A stretch of 64,000 nucleotides of DNA from Lycocorax pyrrhopterus obiensis (Eukaryota; Chordata; Aves; Passeriformes; Paradisaeidae). The number at the start of each line of letters is the position of its first letter. The first letter of the stretch is position 1. Of this stretch, positions 1-15,278 are shown in pieces. The DNA lies in NCBI GenBank assembly GCA_014706295.1, contig JACSVZ010000037.1:4154001-4218000 (forward strand), in the 5' to 3' direction. The position numbers and the translations under genes were made by a program. Under the pieces are notes generated by a model that was given only the letters and a program-made list of their open reading frames with translations, was not told the DNA's origin and searched no databases.

Positions 1-245
<245 letters not shown>

Positions 246-248
246 TCA

Positions 249-2926
<2,678 letters not shown>

Positions 2927-3149
2927 CGCAGCTCTTTCCGCTTCTCTCTCACGCTCACGCTCCCTCTCTCTTTCCTTCTCCTTTTCTTTTTCTCTTTCCC
3001 TCTCTTCCCTGGCTTTCTGCTCTGCTTCCCTTTTGGCCTTTTCGATGGCCTCTTCTCTCTTCTTGGCCAGTTTGGATCCTGCCAGAGGCATGAAGTACAG
3101 GTCTGCCCTGGAGCACGAATTGTAGCCACGGTCCAGGTGCTTATAGAAC
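2927..3149 (-). CDS. RERE: RERE exon: [12 protein letters not shown] block and mixed-charge repeat
   Basis: A 223-bp exon starting after ctttcag with G (completing Arg from the atrophin exon) and ending GCG|gtaggt. It encodes 74 codons (about residues 1130-1203): [20 protein letters not shown], then [20 protein letters not shown], then a long alternating basic/acidic helix made of [16 protein letters not shown] repeats. The length and order equal those I recall for the human exon. The FYKHLDRG motif belongs to the conserved atrophin region, and the charged helix is one of the two RE-repeat blocks of the protein. The last residues, AERAA, join directly to KVSSSS of the next exon. Confidence 0.97.
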
Positions 3150-3365
3150 CTGAAAGGAACACAAGAGAAAGAGCTCAGCCCTGGGAAAGGTGCAAGAGTC
3201 TGGGATTTGGGAGCTGTATGTCCAAAACAGAAAATACCACTCTACACTTAGACCAAACACTACCAGCTTCACTGAAAGCCAGGAGAACATTAATTGTACC
3301 ATACTGGTCCACAGATAGCGGAGTATAAAAACAGGGAAAGCAGAGCACTGATGAAAGCTCCATAC

Positions 3366-4735
3366 CTGGCTGACTGACTGGCGTGACTCGGGATATCCAC
3401 CACCGTGGGCTCTGGGGATGGACTCCGGGGGGGAGGTGGAGGGCTCTCCGGCTCCTCAGCTTCATCTGGGACCTCCTCCTTGATCTGGATGGGTGGCAGC
3501 GTGCAGGCTGTCACCACGGGCACTGTCCCACTAGAAGCTGCTGACGTGGAGATGGGAGTCTGAAGAGGGATGCCAGGCACGGTGGGCGGCGTGGAAGTGG
3601 AGGGGCACGAAGGAGGCGTGATGGAAGGGGGGCCCCCGGGCACAAAGGGGTGCTGAGAAAAGGGGGGCTGGGAGGATACCTGATGGAGTCCAGAGGGAGG
3701 GTGGCTAGCAGGAGGGGGAAGGCTCTGGCTCTGGGTCAGAACAGGAGGCTGGGCTTGCGAGGACTGCAGTGGTTGGCTTTGAGGCATCAGCTGCAGGGGA
3801 GGAGGGTGTGCGGATGGAGGATGGTGAGTCGAGAGGGAGCTCAGAGGCTTCAGAGCGGGCGGTGGAGGCAAGTTGGAGTTCATGGAGAACGGAGATGGGC
3901 CAGAGAGATGGGGAGGGTGCTTGTGGGCCGGAGCAGTGGGGAGCTGCGGGATGGGGGTGGTAGGGGGAGGTTTGATGTGAGGCATGGCCATGGGGGCGGG
4001 GGGCAGCGGCTGCTCCCGCGGAGGCTGCGCCTGCTGCAGCGAGGTCGTGGTGGGCAGGACGGGCTGCGTCACCTGCAGAGCCGAGTGCGAGTGAGACGGG
4101 GCTTGTGTCTGGAGGGGCACCTGAGACTGAGCTGACTGAGCAGGAAGGGAGAAGGGCTGGGCAGGGCCGGGATGGGGCAGCAGGGGCTGGGCCTGCAGGC
4201 TGTGAGGGGCAGCAGGGGCCTGGCCGTGCAGCGGGGGCTGCGCGTGGGGCTGCGCCGGGGCCGGCTGGCTCTGGGACACGCTCAGGGGCTGCAGGGGAGG
4301 GTGGGGTGACGGGAGCCTCTGCGGGTGCAGAGCGGGGGCCTGCTGGATGTGCGAGTGAGGAGCAGGGGGGGCGGGGGGCTGGGGCTGGCCCGAGGGCTGG
4401 GACGCCGGCGGTGACACCTGTGCGGGGGCCGGGGCAGCGCTGGACGCGGGCGGCAGCACCGGCAGCGGGGCCGGCACCGGCGGGGTGGGAGCGGCGGCCT
4501 GGGCCGAGCCGCTCGGGGCCTGCAGCACCTGGGGCTGCGCCTGCAGCACTTGCTGCTGAGCCGAGGAATCCGAGTCGCTCTCATTGTCCTGGGGGCTGGG
4601 GATGCTGGGGGACGTGCTCCGGTTGTCCTGGTCGATGTCCTTGGGGTCACTGCTCCCCTCGTCGTTGACGCTGCGGCTGTCGGAGCTCTCGCCTTCACCC
4701 TCTCCCTCCGAGGGGGAGTTTGGCCTGCTGATCTC
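3366..4735 (-). CDS. RERE: RERE large exon: Pro/Gln/Ser-rich atrophin domain
   Basis: A 1,370-bp exon (acceptor ccccacag, donor AG|gtatgg; phase 0 in, phase 2 out), about residues 673-1128. It begins [20 protein letters not shown] and [20 protein letters not shown], an acidic Ser-rich region. It continues through [10 protein letters not shown] and long low-complexity Pro/Gln/Ala/Ser/His sequence with conserved islands such as [56 protein letters not shown] and [20 protein letters not shown]. It ends [20 protein letters not shown] and [18 protein letters not shown]. This is the intrinsically disordered centre of the atrophin region. The low-complexity parts diverge from human; the islands and both ends do not. 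The long antisense open frames across it are compositional shadows. Confidence 0.97.
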
Positions 4736-5247
4736 CTGTGGGGAGAGGCAAGAGTGACCACTGTGCTCAGGAAAAGCACAGCAAGACATTCCCAGTGTGC
4801 CACGGATGGGATCAATCACACGTGCTGTGCAGACACAGCTGCAGACACCCTTTGAAGCCCACAGGGCCTCTACGAGCCCAGGAACACAAAGATTTGTCCT
4901 GTGACAATTCCAGTGGCGGTCTTCTAACTTGTCACAGAAGACAAAAACCCAAAATTTAAATTTAAAAAAAAAGTGGAGGAAGGAGGTGGAAAATAATCCA
5001 AGTGTACTCCTACATGGTTGCATTGATACTAAAAGGAAGAAAACCAACTTCTGGACTTATCCCGTATCACTCCACTGTCTTCAGCAGAAGGAACACATTA
5101 TAACATTGGTCGCTTTCCAGCCACAGATTAAGTTACAATTTGCTGTGGCTTATATTGATTTCGTGTTTTTGGTTTGTTACCAGATTTGCACCCCCTCCCG
5201 ATCTCGAACCATTCTCCTAACAGGAAATACTCCTCCGTGAGACTCAC
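4736..5247 (-). other. RERE intron (512 bp)
   Basis: Short intron bounded by CAA|gtgagt and ccccacag|GAG. There is no recognisable element inside apart from short A-rich runs near 4960-4975. Confidence 0.85.
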
Positions 5248-5361
5248 TTGAGTTTTGGATTTTTTGGCATTGGACCTGTCAGGTTCTTCCGTGTCGGATG
5301 CGGCCTTTTCCCGCTGCCTCTTGGAGTTCTTGAGAGGAGAAGACACCTCTTCTTTTATCTT
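5248..5361 (-). CDS. RERE: RERE exon: [11 protein letters not shown]ys/Ser-rich linker
   Basis: A 114-bp symmetric exon (phase 0 on both sides; acceptor ggcag, donor CAA|gtgagt). It encodes 38 codons, about residues 635-672: [20 protein letters not shown], then [18 protein letters not shown]. Human RERE has the same block with modest substitutions ([20 protein letters not shown] as I recall). It is a basic, Ser-rich linker with a KRQR cluster that could serve nuclear localisation, and an I-K-E-E sequence fitting the SUMO consensus. Because it is phase 0 on both sides, skipping it would keep the reading frame. Confidence 0.96.
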
Positions 5362-6527
5362 CTGCCACAAAGGACGCAGAACACAACAGTTACCAGTGGT
5401 GTAAATGCGAAAGTAAATTGAGTGTATGCCAGTGGCACCGTATTTAACACAAATTAAGGAGCAGGAGAACTCAGGAGCTGACATAGCATTTAAGAGCAAT
5501 ACAATACACATCAAACTAGTAGGAAAAAGTGAATAAAGCATTCCTCATCTCAGGGGGTATTTTAAACAGAGCTCTGCAGGACCAAACCCCATCAGGAACT
5601 CACAGCAGATCAACTGGCCCAGGTTACCCTTCTAACAGAGACCAACACCAGTTATTACCTGGTGCAGGATGGAGCGAGAATTTCTGCAGGAGACAGGATA
5701 AGCCTCTTTCTGCTACATGAAAGTCTTGCTCTACTCTTGATATTTTGAGAGGAATATTTTTAGATCTCCTCAGATACAGGGCTAACAGGGAATAGCTATT
5801 CTGAGATTACTACCTTCTCCCATGGCCTGGACACAGCTCAGGGCATCACGTAATTACCTAACTTCAAATTCTGCCACGTTTTCAGTTTTATAATGTGAAA
5901 ACTTGCTCCATACTCCAGTTTTGACTTTTTTCTTTTCAATATTTATTTTTAACTTGCAACTTTTCAATTCACACTGCTTAATGGTAAGCCTTCCTTCCTG
6001 CTTCATGTGGCTTTGTTTCTTTAGAACTCTCTTGGAAAGGCACTTAATTCATTTAAACAGACTCAGCTGTCAGCTCGCTCTGAACAATCAAGCAAATACA
6101 CCTCCAGAAAAACAGTAGCAGAAGTAGACTCAATTACTAAATGTTCATACTCTTTTGTAAACAAAGATTAAGTACTACTTAAAAAAAATCCCCAAAACTG
6201 TCTACTTGTCTCAAATACGGCATTTCTGATCTGCATTACTCCCCTGAGCTTAACGCTTGCATTTGCATTGGAAATGGAGGGATTACTTTATCGTGAGAGC
6301 AGTAAGGTTATGTGGGGCTCTGGGAGTGGTTTATCACTCACATCCCTCCCTGGCCAGGCACAAAGCAGCACTCGGCTGCGCCACTCCACTTCTGCCTTAT
6401 CCACACACAGAGGATTTTTCAGGTCACAGAGAGATTCCCCGGCCTCCTGTGATGTGCATTTCGTGTGCCTGCCTGAGAGGCCTCAGGTGTGCAGCCTGAC
6501 CAGGAGAGCCCCGTGGGAAGGGGTTAC
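5362..6527 (-). other. RERE intron (1,166 bp)
   Basis: AT-rich intron between two linker exons. I see no gene or named repeat. Confidence 0.8.
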
Positions 6528-6689
6528 CTTGGTGGATTTCTTCACGGACTCGGCCTTGCTGTCATTGCTGGAGGTGCTGGCGGCACTGGGCGAGTTGCGG
6601 CCGCTGGAGCGAACGTCCTCGGCGATGGGGGAGGCCCGGCCATCGGGGCTGGCTGCCTGCTTCTTCCTGCCACTGCGTAGGGTCGACAT
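6528..6689 (-). CDS. RERE: RERE exon: [11 protein letters not shown]er-rich linker
   Basis: A 162-bp symmetric exon (acceptor ccccgcag, donor AAG|gtaacc), 54 codons, about residues 581-634: [20 protein letters not shown], then [20 protein letters not shown] and [14 protein letters not shown]. It matches human RERE closely. It is a disordered, Ser/Arg/Lys-rich linker C-terminal to the zinc finger, with several Ser-Pro sites (ASPDG, ASPIA, NSPSA). The first codon is ATG, but in the full-length protein it is an internal Met preceded by RTRRSRGS of the upstream exon. Confidence 0.96.
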
Positions 6690-7805
6690 CTGCGGGGAAA
6701 ACACAGCCGGGTCAGCACTGCCCAGCCTCCCAGAGTGCTCTGCCTTGGCAGGGGCACGGATAACATACCCCTGTAAGAGCCTGATGGCAAAAACCTGGAG
6801 CATTTCACGTTGTTACACTTCTTCCTTCAAAGCTCAACTGGACTCACACATAAAAGGAGGCAAACCCTTAATCTGTCTACTCAAAAACATTAAGTGCTGA
6901 TTATTTAATTAGCTGTGTCTGTTAGAAATGGCATTAGGAAGATGTTCCAATACACAGCACACACACAAGAGTGCACGAGGCAGGAGGACCCCCATGTTCC
7001 ATTAGAAACAGTCCATCTGTTGGCATTCAAGCAGCCAAGGCCAGGGTCTAAACCCCCAGCTCCAGTGTGCTCCTGCTATGGAATAAGGGATCAGTAAAGT
7101 GGCATTTCAATAATTAATGCTGTTTCCCTGCCATTCTGGCAGTTTTTTTGACGACTGGCTACCAAAAAAGCAATGGAGCCAACACTCCCCAAGAGTGGAG
7201 CCTCACGAGATATTTAGAATCAATGGTCACATCATCATGATCAGGAAGACAGAGCGGGGAGGGCAAGGAAAGAAATCTATCTGCTGCTTTGTATCAGCTA
7301 AACCCAGCTCCAAGATGAATCACCCAGAGCTGCTGTCAGAGCCCTCACAAGTGCTGTGCTCCCAGGAACATTCCCGGTGCCTCACCCGAGCAAGAATGCA
7401 GTGACAGAACACACCGACCACAAAGGCAAAACAGAGCTCTCTGCAGGGAAGAGACTTTAACTCCAGGAACATGAGGAGACCACATGAACAGCATCTAATT
7501 TTTTAAAACTCTTCCCAAGGGCGTAACTCTGACAGGATGCAGCTGGAAGGAGGACACGTACCAGCACAGGATGTGTAACACACTGTCAGTGCCCCCTTAT
7601 GCTGACAGTCCACTGCCAGTCATTACAGAGAAATAACACAGCTTGCAGAGACATTCCATCTCCTTTTTCCAGAGAAAGCCTCAGCCTCAGCAAAGCTCAT
7701 CCTGGCACACACAAATGCAGCAGGAGCAGGCACAGCCCATGGCAAACCAGCCACTTTAGGGGTCTGGCTCCTTTCCCCCTCTGCATTAAAGAGGGTTAAA
7801 CCCAC
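6690..7805 (-). other. RERE intron (1,116 bp)
   Basis: Intron with TCG|gtgggt donor and ccccgcag acceptor. I see no internal element. Confidence 0.8.
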
Positions 7806-8005
7806 CGAGCCTCGACTCCGCCGTGTCCTCATGCTATGCTTCCCACTGAGTCCATCGTCCTCCTCTTTCACAGGCTTGAACATAAAGGGTGGGGGGTCCA
7901 CGGGCTTCTCGATGGGCGGCAGCTCCCCGTATTTCTTGAAGTGAATCCGACAATCCGTGCACAGCAAAATGTTCTCTCGGCCGCCGTGGTGCCAGTCCTT
8001 GGAGG
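7806..8005 (-). CDS. RERE: RERE exon: second half of GATA-type zinc finger
   Basis: A 200-bp exon (acceptor ccccaag, donor TCG|gtgggt). The first two bases complete a Thr codon, then [20 protein letters not shown] and [20 protein letters not shown], ending [20 protein letters not shown] and RRSRGS (about residues 514-580). It carries the second cysteine pair (C529 and C532) of the GATA-type finger whose first pair is in the exon at 8749-8841. The full pattern is C-x2-C-x18-C-x2-C. P-V-K-E-E fits the SUMO consensus. The Met codon at 7881-7883 is, by my count, residue 555 and the first in-frame Met after the ELM2 exons. Confidence 0.97.
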
Positions 8006-8748
8006 CTTGGGGCAGGGAAAGCAACAGCTCAGCAATTCACAGAGCACCCCAGCCCCTCACAAACACACTGAATTATTAAAAAAGGTACTGCTACAAAAGC
8101 AGCTGCTTTTCTATGGGTAACAAAGTTGGAGAAGTTTCTGGAAAACTTTGTCCTGTTCCAGTGCACATCCTCAATATTCAATTTGCAAACTATGGTTGTT
8201 TGCTTAAGAAACTACAGTTTTGAGGCACAGAAAGAAGCCTTATCTGCTCTACCGGGGAGCAAACAGGCAGCTGTTGTTCTCCAAAGCTGTGGTTTCTGCA
8301 AGAGAAGTGAGCTCTGAACCTCTTATTTCCTTCCCCATTCTGGGGCTCCCACTTCCATCTGTGCACATGCCCAAACATCAGACAACCTTCAGGAACAGCC
8401 ACAGGAACAGGGCTGATGCACAGGAGATTTGGTGCAGCATAAGGAAGTTTTGTGTGTGACAGTCACAGCCCAACGCTGATTCATTATGTCACAAATTGAT
8501 TACATAGATTATGGATTATGCAGATTTATTCCTGTATGAATGTCTACCTCAGGGTTCTCCTTTGTCACTGCAGTATTAATTCGCAATGGCAAAGCCTGAT
8601 TAACTCTGTTAGGAACGCTGCATATTTTAGCTGATTCACCCCCACACTGCTGTGAACAGCTGTACCAGCACAGGAGCTGCTCCTGCTGGCTGAACCCACC
8701 CCCCCAGGCAGCAGCAGAGGGGAAAAGCCAGAAGGGACTGGGACCTAC
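8006..8748 (-). other. RERE intron (743 bp) splitting the zinc finger
   Basis: Phase 1 intron placed inside the GATA-type finger between Thr codons. I see nothing recognisable in it beyond AT-rich sequence. Confidence 0.8.
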
Positions 8749-8841
8749 TGGTGGTGAAGCAGTGGCGGCAGGCGTAGCCCTTCAGCTCCTGCTCGCTGTC
8801 CTCACTGTCAAAGTCATCTTCACTGGCCGAGCTCAGGTCCA
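8749..8841 (-). CDS. RERE: RERE exon: acidic patch and first half of zinc finger
   Basis: A 93-bp exon (acceptor ccctcag, donor A|gtaggt), about residues 483-513. It encodes [20 protein letters not shown], an acidic Ser-rich patch with casein-kinase-2-like sites, then [11 protein letters not shown], which carries the first Cys pair (C507 and C510) of the GATA-type zinc finger. It matches human RERE without any difference I can recall. The finger is completed by the exon at 7806-8005. Confidence 0.97.
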
Positions 8842-10909
8842 CTGAGGGTGGGAAGGACAACAGAGAAAGAGGAAAATGGAAAATAAACACTCAGCAGGAT
8901 TTTCTATTTCCTCCTACTTGCCTGAAACAACCATTAAGTAAAATAGATTGTGACTCCCTACATCCACCCTGCCTTGCATGGCCATTATTTCTGATTTTTC
9001 AAACTGAGCAAGACCAGACCTCATCACTCTGCAGGTTAAAGGAGGATTCCAGGAATGTGCCATGGGATACAACTCCTGGAACCTCTGATAGAGCACATGG
9101 TACATTTCCAGGTAAGTTGCCATTCAAATACCATCCATGGTGAGTTCAAGAGGCTGTGTTCCCAACCCACAATTTTCAAGAGAAAAGAGGTTAATCTCCA
9201 GAACCTGATCAAATTTAAAATCAAATATTCTATATTCAAAACCTACTCTACAAGATTCCCTGAATAGGTCCTGTAGTGGTTTTTCTGGTTTTTATTTTGT
9301 TACCCAGCAGCAGAGGTGTTTGTGGGTGGAGGAATCAATGCTCACATACAATGGACCTGTTTGAAAAACACATTGTGATTCTTTTGGATGAGGCACTGAA
9401 GGATAACACCAGCTTCCCAATCCTTACCGCAGGGCTCAAAGTTTTACCCATGGCAAACTCACACTGCAAAAATGTCATGTTTTGAAGAAGAGGAGGATAT
9501 GCAAAGGGTCCCTTTCCTTTGTGGCAAATTAGCTGATTACACATCTGTGAGCTCAAAAGCAGCATCTAAATCACTGAAAATATGCAGACATCACAAAACT
9601 GTATCTTATCTTCTAAACACCTCAGGAGTAAATACTTCCCTTTTGAGAGCACTGCATTTTTCTAGTCCCACCACTATACATTCACAACAAAACAGGGCTG
9701 TAATTTGTCACAAGCAGGAAGCCCTCTGGCTTCTTCTGTTCGAATCTTTAATTAGAAGAGAAGTCCTTGATGCAGGAATACTGTTTTTCTAAAGGCTCCA
9801 AGAGGATGTTTTGTACATGCAGGTTATAGTTTATGGATTAAAGCTTACAGATTCGACAGTACTTGCCATCAGCATTTGTCAGCAACTTGTTAACCTTCAA
9901 ATTAACAGAGGGTTACATTTAATAGCTACCACTGCCATAACTCCTACATTAATACTTGCAGGTGTTCAAACCCTGACTGCAGAACCGACCCCAGGCTAGC
10001 ACTTGCTTTCTTTTGCTAAATGGATTTTTATTCTCATCCTGCAGTCAGATCCATAAGGATGGGTCCTCCCAGCCACAAGCTCTCAAGCTGAGTATCTTGG
10101 GTTGAGCTATGGAGTCCAGATCCTTGCTCCTTGTGCACACAGAGATCAGCACTAAATCCTACCAGTTCAGCAGGGAAAAGCTCCCAGCCCTTTCCTACGC
10201 CCTCCCTTCTCCCCGGCCAGAACTGTGTGTCCTGCCTGCTCACCACAGCCTCCACCTGCCCACGTTCATTTGTACATCTGCCAATCTCTGCCTTCCACAG
10301 CCCCTTTTCTTTATGAGGCAAGTGGGTTTAGAAAGACTTAAAAGCCTTAAACCTCACACAGGGTAACAAATCTTTCTCACATGGACAAAGGTTTCTATCT
10401 CCATATGGACCCCGTGCAATGCAGCACGGCGCTGGTTTGGGGAATTACTCTTGGTTTAGACACTTCTGCTCCAGGCAATGCCAGTGTCCTTCCAGGAGTC
10501 CCTAAGACACAGTGCTGGCTGCAGCACAGTCTGAGGTCCAGCAGAAGGTAGGGGTCACCCAGGATGGAAGGGACTTCCTTCCAAAGGGATGGAGGACTTC
10601 CTTCCTTCTGTGTTATTTCCCATTATTGTAACAAGCCTGGAGAAAATACAACACAACACCAAGAAAAGAGAAGGGAAATCCAATCTCAGGGCAGTATTTC
10701 CATCCTTACAGGATGCTTTTACGTTTAAGGACTGCACAAAGGTGATCAAAGGCACCTTCCACATTCCAGCAGAATGGAGCAGGACCGGGAGAGGGCAGCT
10801 GCCTGAACTCCATTTCCCTGCTGTCTCCTCGGAGGTGCAGCACCATTCCATCACTGCTGCTCCCTGCATCTGAACCAAGATAAATGCTCTGCTTTCAGCC
10901 TGCACTCAC
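8842..10909 (-). other. RERE intron (2,068 bp)
   Basis: AT-rich intron. Scattered open frames show no domain or low-complexity signature of a real protein. No transposable element is recognised. Confidence 0.8.
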
Positions 10910-11072
10910 AGAATTCACTGGAGGGGGGCCTGGAGGGAGTGTTGACCGGGGTGGAGGCGGTGCGGGTTTTGATCCTGCGGAACACGGCCTGCCGCCGGTG
11001 CCGCCGGTGCGCGCGCGAGCTCGCGGCCTCGGGGGTTTTCTTCCAGTAGTAATAGAAGGTGATCAGTTCTCC
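10910..11072 (-). CDS. RERE: RERE exon: end of SANT domain and basic linker
   Basis: A 163-bp exon (acceptor tttgcag, donor T|gtgagt; phase 0 in, phase 1 out), about residues 429-482. [20 protein letters not shown] finishes the third helix of the SANT domain, with the typical aromatic run [25 protein letters not shown] is strongly basic and probably contributes to nuclear localisation or nucleic-acid contact. [14 protein letters not shown] closes the exon. I see no difference from the remembered human sequence. It is separated from the preceding SANT exon by the largest intron in the window (26.1 kb). Confidence 0.97.
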
Positions 11073-14000
11073 CTGCAAACACAGAAGGAGCACGTTAGAG
11101 GGACATGCAAATCTGACTCGTCAGCTTCCCGCCTCCCCTGCCTCTCTGTATGCAAACATGGATTTTTCGAGGAAGAATTGTGACGTATTTCAGCCAGAAA
11201 AAAGAATAATTTAGGTAAGACACACAAAAAACCCGTCATTATTTTTTGCTTGCTTTTGCAGAGGAGGGAAAGAAGTAAATAAAAGCTTTTTCACTCCTTC
11301 CCTAGGAAAGGAAAGAGGCTGGGAAGCACCAGTAGCCAGCTTCCACCTGGATGCTGCTGGTGCCCGTGCTTCGGAAGAGGGTGCCCTTGTGTCACTGTCA
11401 GCATCCTGTGACACCTCTGCTCCTCAGCTCTGCTGAGCCTGGGAACCACCACCCCAAACCTGCCACAACTCCTGCAGTTCACGGAGAGAACAAGGCTCAA
11501 CCCAAACAGACTCTGCCATTTTGTCAACTTACATTCCACAGACAGGTATTTTTCAATATTCCTGTGTAAGGAGCTGAAAGTTTGAGTAAAAACATGTTCA
11601 ACAACAAGTCTATAACTGTAACACAACCCTACCACACTAAATCGTGTTTTAATTTGAATATATATACCCACATCTAAATTAATTAAGCAGTTAAAAGAGC
11701 ACACCTAGAGAAATGAGTGATAATTTCACAGCATAATGAATCTGGCTTACATTCAAGAAGTGGAGCAGCTGCCATTCAAACCTGCGGATGCAATGCTGAA
11801 CCAAAGAACATCATGTGGTTTTAATCTCTTTTCTCTTACTTTGAAACCCCATCATTTCCTGGCGACTTGTCTGCCTCTAAGGTAAAAGGTGTTGTTGCTT
11901 TCAAGTTGCAAGAGAAAAACGGAGAAGTTCTAACCAGCCCCTTGAAAAAATCAACATCAGAACAAACATACCTGAATTGCCCACAAAAAGGGTTTCTTTG
12001 AACTGTGTTTTATGTGATCAAATAACCTCAGCCTGCTGCCTCCGTGGGGAAATCCTTCAGCCCCTGCTCCGGGCAGAGCAGGAGTTAACTCCAATAACGA
12101 CCCTGCCTGAATCCAAACCCTCCCCAGGGCCCCAAACAAGCAATTACAGCCACAACCAATACCTGCTCCGCTGAAACACTCCAAAGACAAAGGGAGGATG
12201 TTGTTCTAGACATTAACTGCTGACATTTAAGACACTTAAGAATTTTACCAGTGCCTAATTTAAAAATAGAAACCCCAGAAGAAAGAACACAACCACAACC
12301 ACAACGGTGATTTCTGGCAACAGACAGAACAGATCATTTTTCATCTGTGCTGCCACAGACTGGGGTGATGCTACTGATCCCCACCACGGACCTGAACTAT
12401 GTTTGCGTGTTATATATTAAAAAAACATATATTCAGAGTGACGGCTGGCGAGGAGGAGCAAGTGGGCAAAATACTACCTACAATTCTTGATTCTGAAAGA
12501 TAAAAGCCCTACTAAAAATATTTAAAATGTGTTTCCTGAAGAGAATCTGAAACTGGCTGGTGATGAGCACCCAAGCCACGGCAGACTGGGCAGAACAGGG
12601 AGTTCTGAGCCCGGCACCCTGCTCTGCTCCTGCCTGTTCCCTGCACGTGTTTGCTTTAGAAATACCATTTCCTTGAGCCCATTAAGTGGGCTCAAAGTCC
12701 ACGCAGCCCAACTGTTTGTCCTCCTGGGGATATGCCCGTGCCAGGAGCCAGGCTGGGCTCTGCAGGGAGGCTTTTGCTCTGCACAGGCAGAAAGTCTCTT
12801 GCAAATGAAACCAGTCATTTTTTACCCATAAATTCATTTGTATCAAATCTGAGGTGTCAGCACCAAGGAACGAGTCAGTAAATCCCATGTCCTTATGTCA
12901 GTGAATTAATGTGTCCTCTGACACACGGCAACAGCAGAGTACAAACCAATCTGTTCTCCTCCCATCATAAAATAGGGAATGGGAACCTATTAGAGCTCCA
13001 TTTACACACTGCAAAGCCATCAGGTCCCAAGGGAAGTTTAACAACTTCTACATGCAGTATATCATAAACCAAACTTTCAAAAAGAAGTGGTGTGTATTTA
13101 TAGAAAATGCCAACCTCATGACCATAATGCTTCTTCCCCCCGAGACTCGCTCAGAAGTGCAGTCACAACTGCACACAGATAAAGATGAAGTCAAAGTCTA
13201 TTTATTCAACAACCAGTTTCAGCCCAGCTACAGAATGTGGACAGATTAAAGGACTAAAGAATATTCTGTACTTCCAATTCATGGTCAGACTGCACAAGTA
13301 CAGCACTCAGCAAAGGACTCTGGGAGAAAGAGAGAAGTCGGGAGGGAGCTCACACAGGATGCAACATTACACACGGGTATCCCACTGAAAGAATTCCATG
13401 CAGGATCTCAGCAGCCACCTGGCTCTCCAGGATGCCTCTGTCTGCCCGAGGGATTAACTGCTGGATGGTTCGGCCTGGCAGGATCAGAGCCACCATCCTG
13501 GTGGCTGCATGGGTGGCACAAGCTGGAGCACAAAGGACTAAGTCAGGCAAGCTTTGGTTCTCCAAACAGGGAGCAAAAACAGCTTCCAGCCTCACTGCAA
13601 GGAAGTCAAATGAGCTTTAATCAAACATGCACAGTGCGTGCTGCTGAAAGCCAGGGCACATAAATTCAGGAACAAAAGCTGCTGCAGAAATCAATAGCCT
13701 CCTGAAACATTAACACAGGCCAGCATTGATCAAAGGCCCTGGGACAAAAGGCTGCCTTGCAAATTAGCTGCTGGTTTTGCTTGCAAGCAAACAGAGAAGC
13801 ATGAACGCTCTGACATGAATGGCCTGTAATGATCATTTTGTTCCCGGTGATCTCACCTCACCTCACCACAAGGTCTCGCAGTCAGCACATCCCACATCCC
13901 TGAGCTGCGGCTGCCGGCAGCGCCAGGCTGGGGAGGGCTGGGGCAGCTGCTCCAAAGCTCCTTTTGTGGGTACCAGATCATCATTTGTGGGGCCAGCCCT

Positions 14001-15263
14001 GCCCTGCCAGCCTGCAAACACACTGTCCTTCTCCTCTGAGTGTCCTGTGCAGGCTGGGTATTACTACAACATACCCTAAAGCACAAGTTAGAGCAGCCTG
14101 AGCAATCCCTCGTGTCACCACTGGACTGGATCAGCTTACGGGGGAGTGACACCCCGCTAACAAAATGTAATTTATTCCTTAATTAGGAAGGGTGAGCTCT
14201 CTAGGGTGACTGTATTGTGCCACATCCATGGAAGATGCTCTGAGTGCCCCCAGACCAACTCCACCAAGAACCAGCTTTTTCTTTTCCACGGATGTGGGGA
14301 GAAGATTCCCTTCCAAGGTTCATGGCTCCCTTCCTGTTCACAGCAGCCTCACCTCCACTCGATACACCACCGCCTCTTTTTTCCTGCACACACAACTCCA
14401 TGTTTCCATGTCAACATCTGATTAACTGTCCCAAACACATATAAAGCAAAATGAGAAGCATTATTCAGGCTTTTAACGCCACATTTCCTTGAGAACACCT
14501 ACATCCCCAAGTTTCACAAGGCAGAGGGGATTCTGTTCCTCCCTAAAAACACCAGCTCAGCTTTCACCAATTCTGAAATACATGCCGAGCTCACGACTCA
14601 AGTCTCCTGCCTCCTCCTGCCAAGGCCATTTCACCCCATGTTGTAGGTGAATATAAAAAAGTCACACTTCATCTCCTTTTAGCTCGGTTCTGGGGATTAT
14701 TTTTGCAGAGGAAGATGTGGCTCAGATCCCTCTTGCAGGAGCTCACAGCGGGGAGGTTTCTCCGCAATTCCGAGCTGACACCTGGAGTGCTCCCGGCCCT
14801 CACCCTGCCCGAGCCAGCCCTGCTGCACGAGCAGGGGACTGTCCTTGCCATGGGGCACCTCTCCCTCACCTCTCCCGCTATTTCCACCCATCCCTCTCCC
14901 CTGTGAGTTCTTCCAGCTCAACCCTTCCCCCAGACACATCGTCCCCACCAGAGCAGCCCCTCTACCCCCATGCCCTCAGCACGCCCTGTTTCCTCCTTCT
15001 TATCAGCAGTTTTCAAATGTAAAATCCACAGCCCAAGCTGTGCCCCGTGTTTGTGTTTAGTCTTGCCTTGGGTAAACAAAGGATTAAGGCTGGGTGTGCA
15101 TCCCTGGACGGGAAGGTTCTGACAGCCCTGCAGCAGCACAGCTCCTGTGGAAGCCAATCACACACACACATCAACTTCCCTTCAAGTATCTGTTAGGGTA
15201 TAACACAGTGAGCAAACACAATAATTGCTGTTTAATTTCCCCAGAGCCGAGCTCTGGCAGAGG

Positions 15264-15278
15264 AAAAAAAAAAAAAAA
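15264..15278 (+). repeat. Poly(A) run, A15
   Basis: Fifteen consecutive A bases inside the 26-kb intron. There is no flanking LINE or SINE body I can recognise. Confidence 0.9.

Noticed and set aside
3650..4668. Plus-strand open frames of 161 and 187 codons opposite the atrophin exon
   Set aside because: Antisense shadows of a GC-rich Pro/Gln-coding exon, with Gly/Arg-rich translations and no domain.
3290..5047. One continuous 585-codon minus-strand open frame
   Set aside because: It is the atrophin exon plus read-through into both introns. Conserved RERE residues stop at the splice borders 3366 and 4735, so the gene model uses the exon only.
5359..5364. CAG-AAG at the acceptor of the 114-bp exon as a second tandem acceptor
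   Set aside because: AAG is a weak acceptor and the human junction keeps the Lys, so alternative use is unlikely.
6528..6689. ATG at the first codon of this exon as the start of a short isoform
   Set aside because: An earlier in-frame Met exists at 7881-7883 and fits the recalled 554-residue truncation exactly, so it is the better candidate.
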